Positions 62,936-64,000 of a stretch of DNA of 64,000 nt are shown one piece after another; within the stretch, counting starts at the first letter, position 1, and each line of letters opens with the position of its first letter. This stretch comes from Bin5 sp963662575 (GTDB taxonomy: Bacteria; Chloroflexota; Anaerolineae; Caldilineales; Caldilineaceae). Below the pieces are notes generated by a model, which was given only the letters and a program-made list of their open reading frames with translations, searched no databases and was not told the origin of the DNA. The stretch is taken from the NCBI GenBank assembly GCA_963662575.1, contig OY759723.1, forward strand, positions 5,394,001-5,458,000. Direction: 5' to 3'. A program made the position numbers and the translations under genes.

Positions 62936-64000
62936 TCAGGCCGGTCGTGAATCGTCGAGGACGGCCTGGGTTTTGCGGTCGATTTCGGGAGCATGTTCGG
63001 CGAAGGTCACTTCGCCTTCCCAGATCAGGTTCAGTTCGGAGCGGAAGACATTGTTCGCCTCGGTGAAGCGCGTGTTCCAAGGCATCGGATACGGCTCGAC
63101 GCCGTCGGTGATCAGCTGGTCGGTGAAGCCGTACATGAAGTTGACTTCGTTGACCTGTGGATCGGTCCAGACGGACTTGCGGCCGTTCGTTTGGCGTTTG
63201 GATTCCAACACCTGGAAGACACCGGCGTCATAGGATGTATACGCTTTAACCAGCTCCCAAGCCTCGGCGATGTGGGCAGAGTTGGAGTTGATCATCCAGT
63301 GGTTGCCGGAGAAGCAGGTGCCCTGGCGCCCTTCCGACCCGACGGGCAAAGGCACGGAACCGACTTCGAAGCGGTCGCCGACGCGCGCCTGGTTATTGGT
63401 GAGAATACCAACGGTGCTGGCGTGCGTCGCTTCCAAACCAGCAACGAAGAGGTTGGGCTCGACACCTTCACGATCGGCATCGCGAGAGGCGACTTTATCG
63501 TCCAGGAGGCTCCCATACCAGTCTGCGATTTCGGCATGGAGCTCGTTATTGTAGGTCATCGTGCGGCCCTCTGCATCCATAATCCAGGAGTCATTGGAAT
63601 CGGGGGCGCCGAAAGAGCGGGAGACGTTGCTGTAATAGTGCATGGCGATCATGCTGTCAAAGCCGATGCCAAAGACGCCGGCGTCGGGGTCGGCAGCGGC
63701 GCGTGCCAGCTCCGTCCAATCGCTTATGGTCCAACCTAACTGCGGCTCAGGCAATCCCTTTTCTTCCAACATCGTTTTGTTGTAATTCACAGCGATGTTG
63801 CCACCGGGGTGAACGACATCGGGCAGGCTGAAGTTTTTGCCTTCCCACTGGTTGCCCTCGAGAACGCTGGGGTAGAAGTCGTCAAAGTCGTCGGGGGGAG
63901 CCGTGTCCAGCAGGTCGTCGATTTCGAGATAAATCCCCTTGAGGAAATTGATGAAGATCCAGCGGTGATGGCCGTAAACAAGGTCCTGCAGCGTGCCCGA
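62936..64000 (-). CDS. Solute-binding protein, family 1, C-terminal part (runs off the window)
   Basis: 355 codons are visible; the 5' end is beyond base 64000. The frame begins GTLQDLVYGHHRW and continues through NFSLPDVVHPGGNIAVNYNK, LARAAADPDAGVFGIGFDS, YTSYDAGVFQVLESKR and IWEGEVTFAEHAPEIDRKTQ. The NIAVNYNKTMLEEKGLPEP segment is a hallmark of family 1 carbohydrate-binding lipoproteins. Its permease genes are not downstream in the window, so they lie upstream outside it or elsewhere. Confidence 0.88.
   Translation of the reverse strand, partial: SGTLQDLVYGHHRWIFINFLKGIYLEIDDLLDTAPPDDFDDFYPSVLEGNQWEGKNFSLPDVVHPGGNIAVNYNKTMLEEKGLPEPQLGWTISDWTELARAAADPDAGVFGIGFDSMIAMHYYSNVSRSFGAPDSNDSWIMDAEGRTMTYNNELHAEIADWYGSLLDDKVASRDADREGVEPNLFVAGLEATHASTVGILTNNQARVGDRFEVGSVPLPVGSEGRQGTCFSGNHWMINSNSAHIAEAWELVKAYTSYDAGVFQVLESKRQTNGRKSVWTDPQVNEVNFMYGFTDQLITDGVEPYPMPWNTRFTEANNVFRSELNLIWEGEVTFAEHAPEIDRKTQAVLDDSRPA

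Overview
The window looks like a chromosomal segment of a free-living, sugar-acid-degrading bacterium, most probably a Chloroflexota member of the Anaerolineae/Caldilineaceae type. This is an inference from gene style: family 1 solute-binding lipoproteins with twin-arginine-like leaders (SRRSFLQ, RRRFLQ) and an AAC lipobox, several enolase-superfamily and short-chain epimerase genes, a TIGR03960/DUF2344 radical SAM pair, lone cytochrome c lipoproteins and high G+C. No phylogenetic test could be run. I see no CRISPR array, no complete insertion sequence and no prophage.

Layout. 1-279: N-terminus of glycyl-tRNA synthetase alpha (glyQ), minus strand. 370-6653: sugar-acid block with two tandem enolase-superfamily paralogues, two tandem NAD-dependent epimerase paralogues and a divergent classical mandelate-racemase-type gene. 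6685-9800: decaying oligopeptide transporter (binding protein without signal peptide, dppC, 3' scrap of dppB fused to a tldD/pmbA scrap). 9894-11551: KDPG aldolase overlapping KDG kinase, which would finish catabolism of the 2-keto-3-deoxy acids made by enolase-type dehydratases. 11696-16328: three envelope proteins of unusual domain make-up (degenerate J domain-TM-SH3b; LysM x3-cytochrome c; ScyD-like propeller-GlcG/HbpS). 16426-22464: six-gene minus-strand operon for import and epimerisation of a carbohydrate (binding protein, two permeases, D-tagatose 3-epimerase type enzyme, amidohydrolase, TIM-barrel isomerase). 23220-29644: moaB, a secreted glycoside-hydrolase-like lipoprotein, tRNA-Val, a voltage-gated K+ channel, crotonase, purM and a DUF433 protein. 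29868-33895: three-gene drug-export-type ABC-2 system.

34674-43211: plus-strand run with threonine synthase, a divergent GroEL paralogue coupled to an Asp-box beta-propeller protein, M19 dipeptidase, cytochrome c lipoprotein, RidA, a small protein, an aminotransferase and an RraA-family protein. 43299-45641: minus-strand envelope group (LecA-like lectin, SPFH/band 7 protein, polytopic membrane protein) with an odd single shared reading frame. 45958-51905: second carbohydrate ABC system followed by a ceramidase-like protein and a Gfo/Idh/MocA oxidoreductase. 51954-54970: DUF2344 and TIGR03960 radical SAM genes. 55252-57640: tRNA-Glu followed by an AT-rich, probably acquired NERD-helicase gene broken by a one-base frameshift. 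57756-64000: RidA, a divergent enolase-superfamily protein, small antitoxin-like and ribbon-helix-helix genes, a SelA-fold PLP enzyme, a thioredoxin-like protein and the 3' part of a third family 1 binding protein.

The sugar ABC operons carry no ATPase gene, so they presumably share an ATPase encoded elsewhere. The most interesting candidates are the chaperonin paralogue lacking the ATP-hydrolysis aspartate paired with a propeller protein, the LysM-cytochrome c fusion with its neighbours, the composite tldD/dppB pseudogene, the NERD-helicase island and the small two-gene RHH operon.
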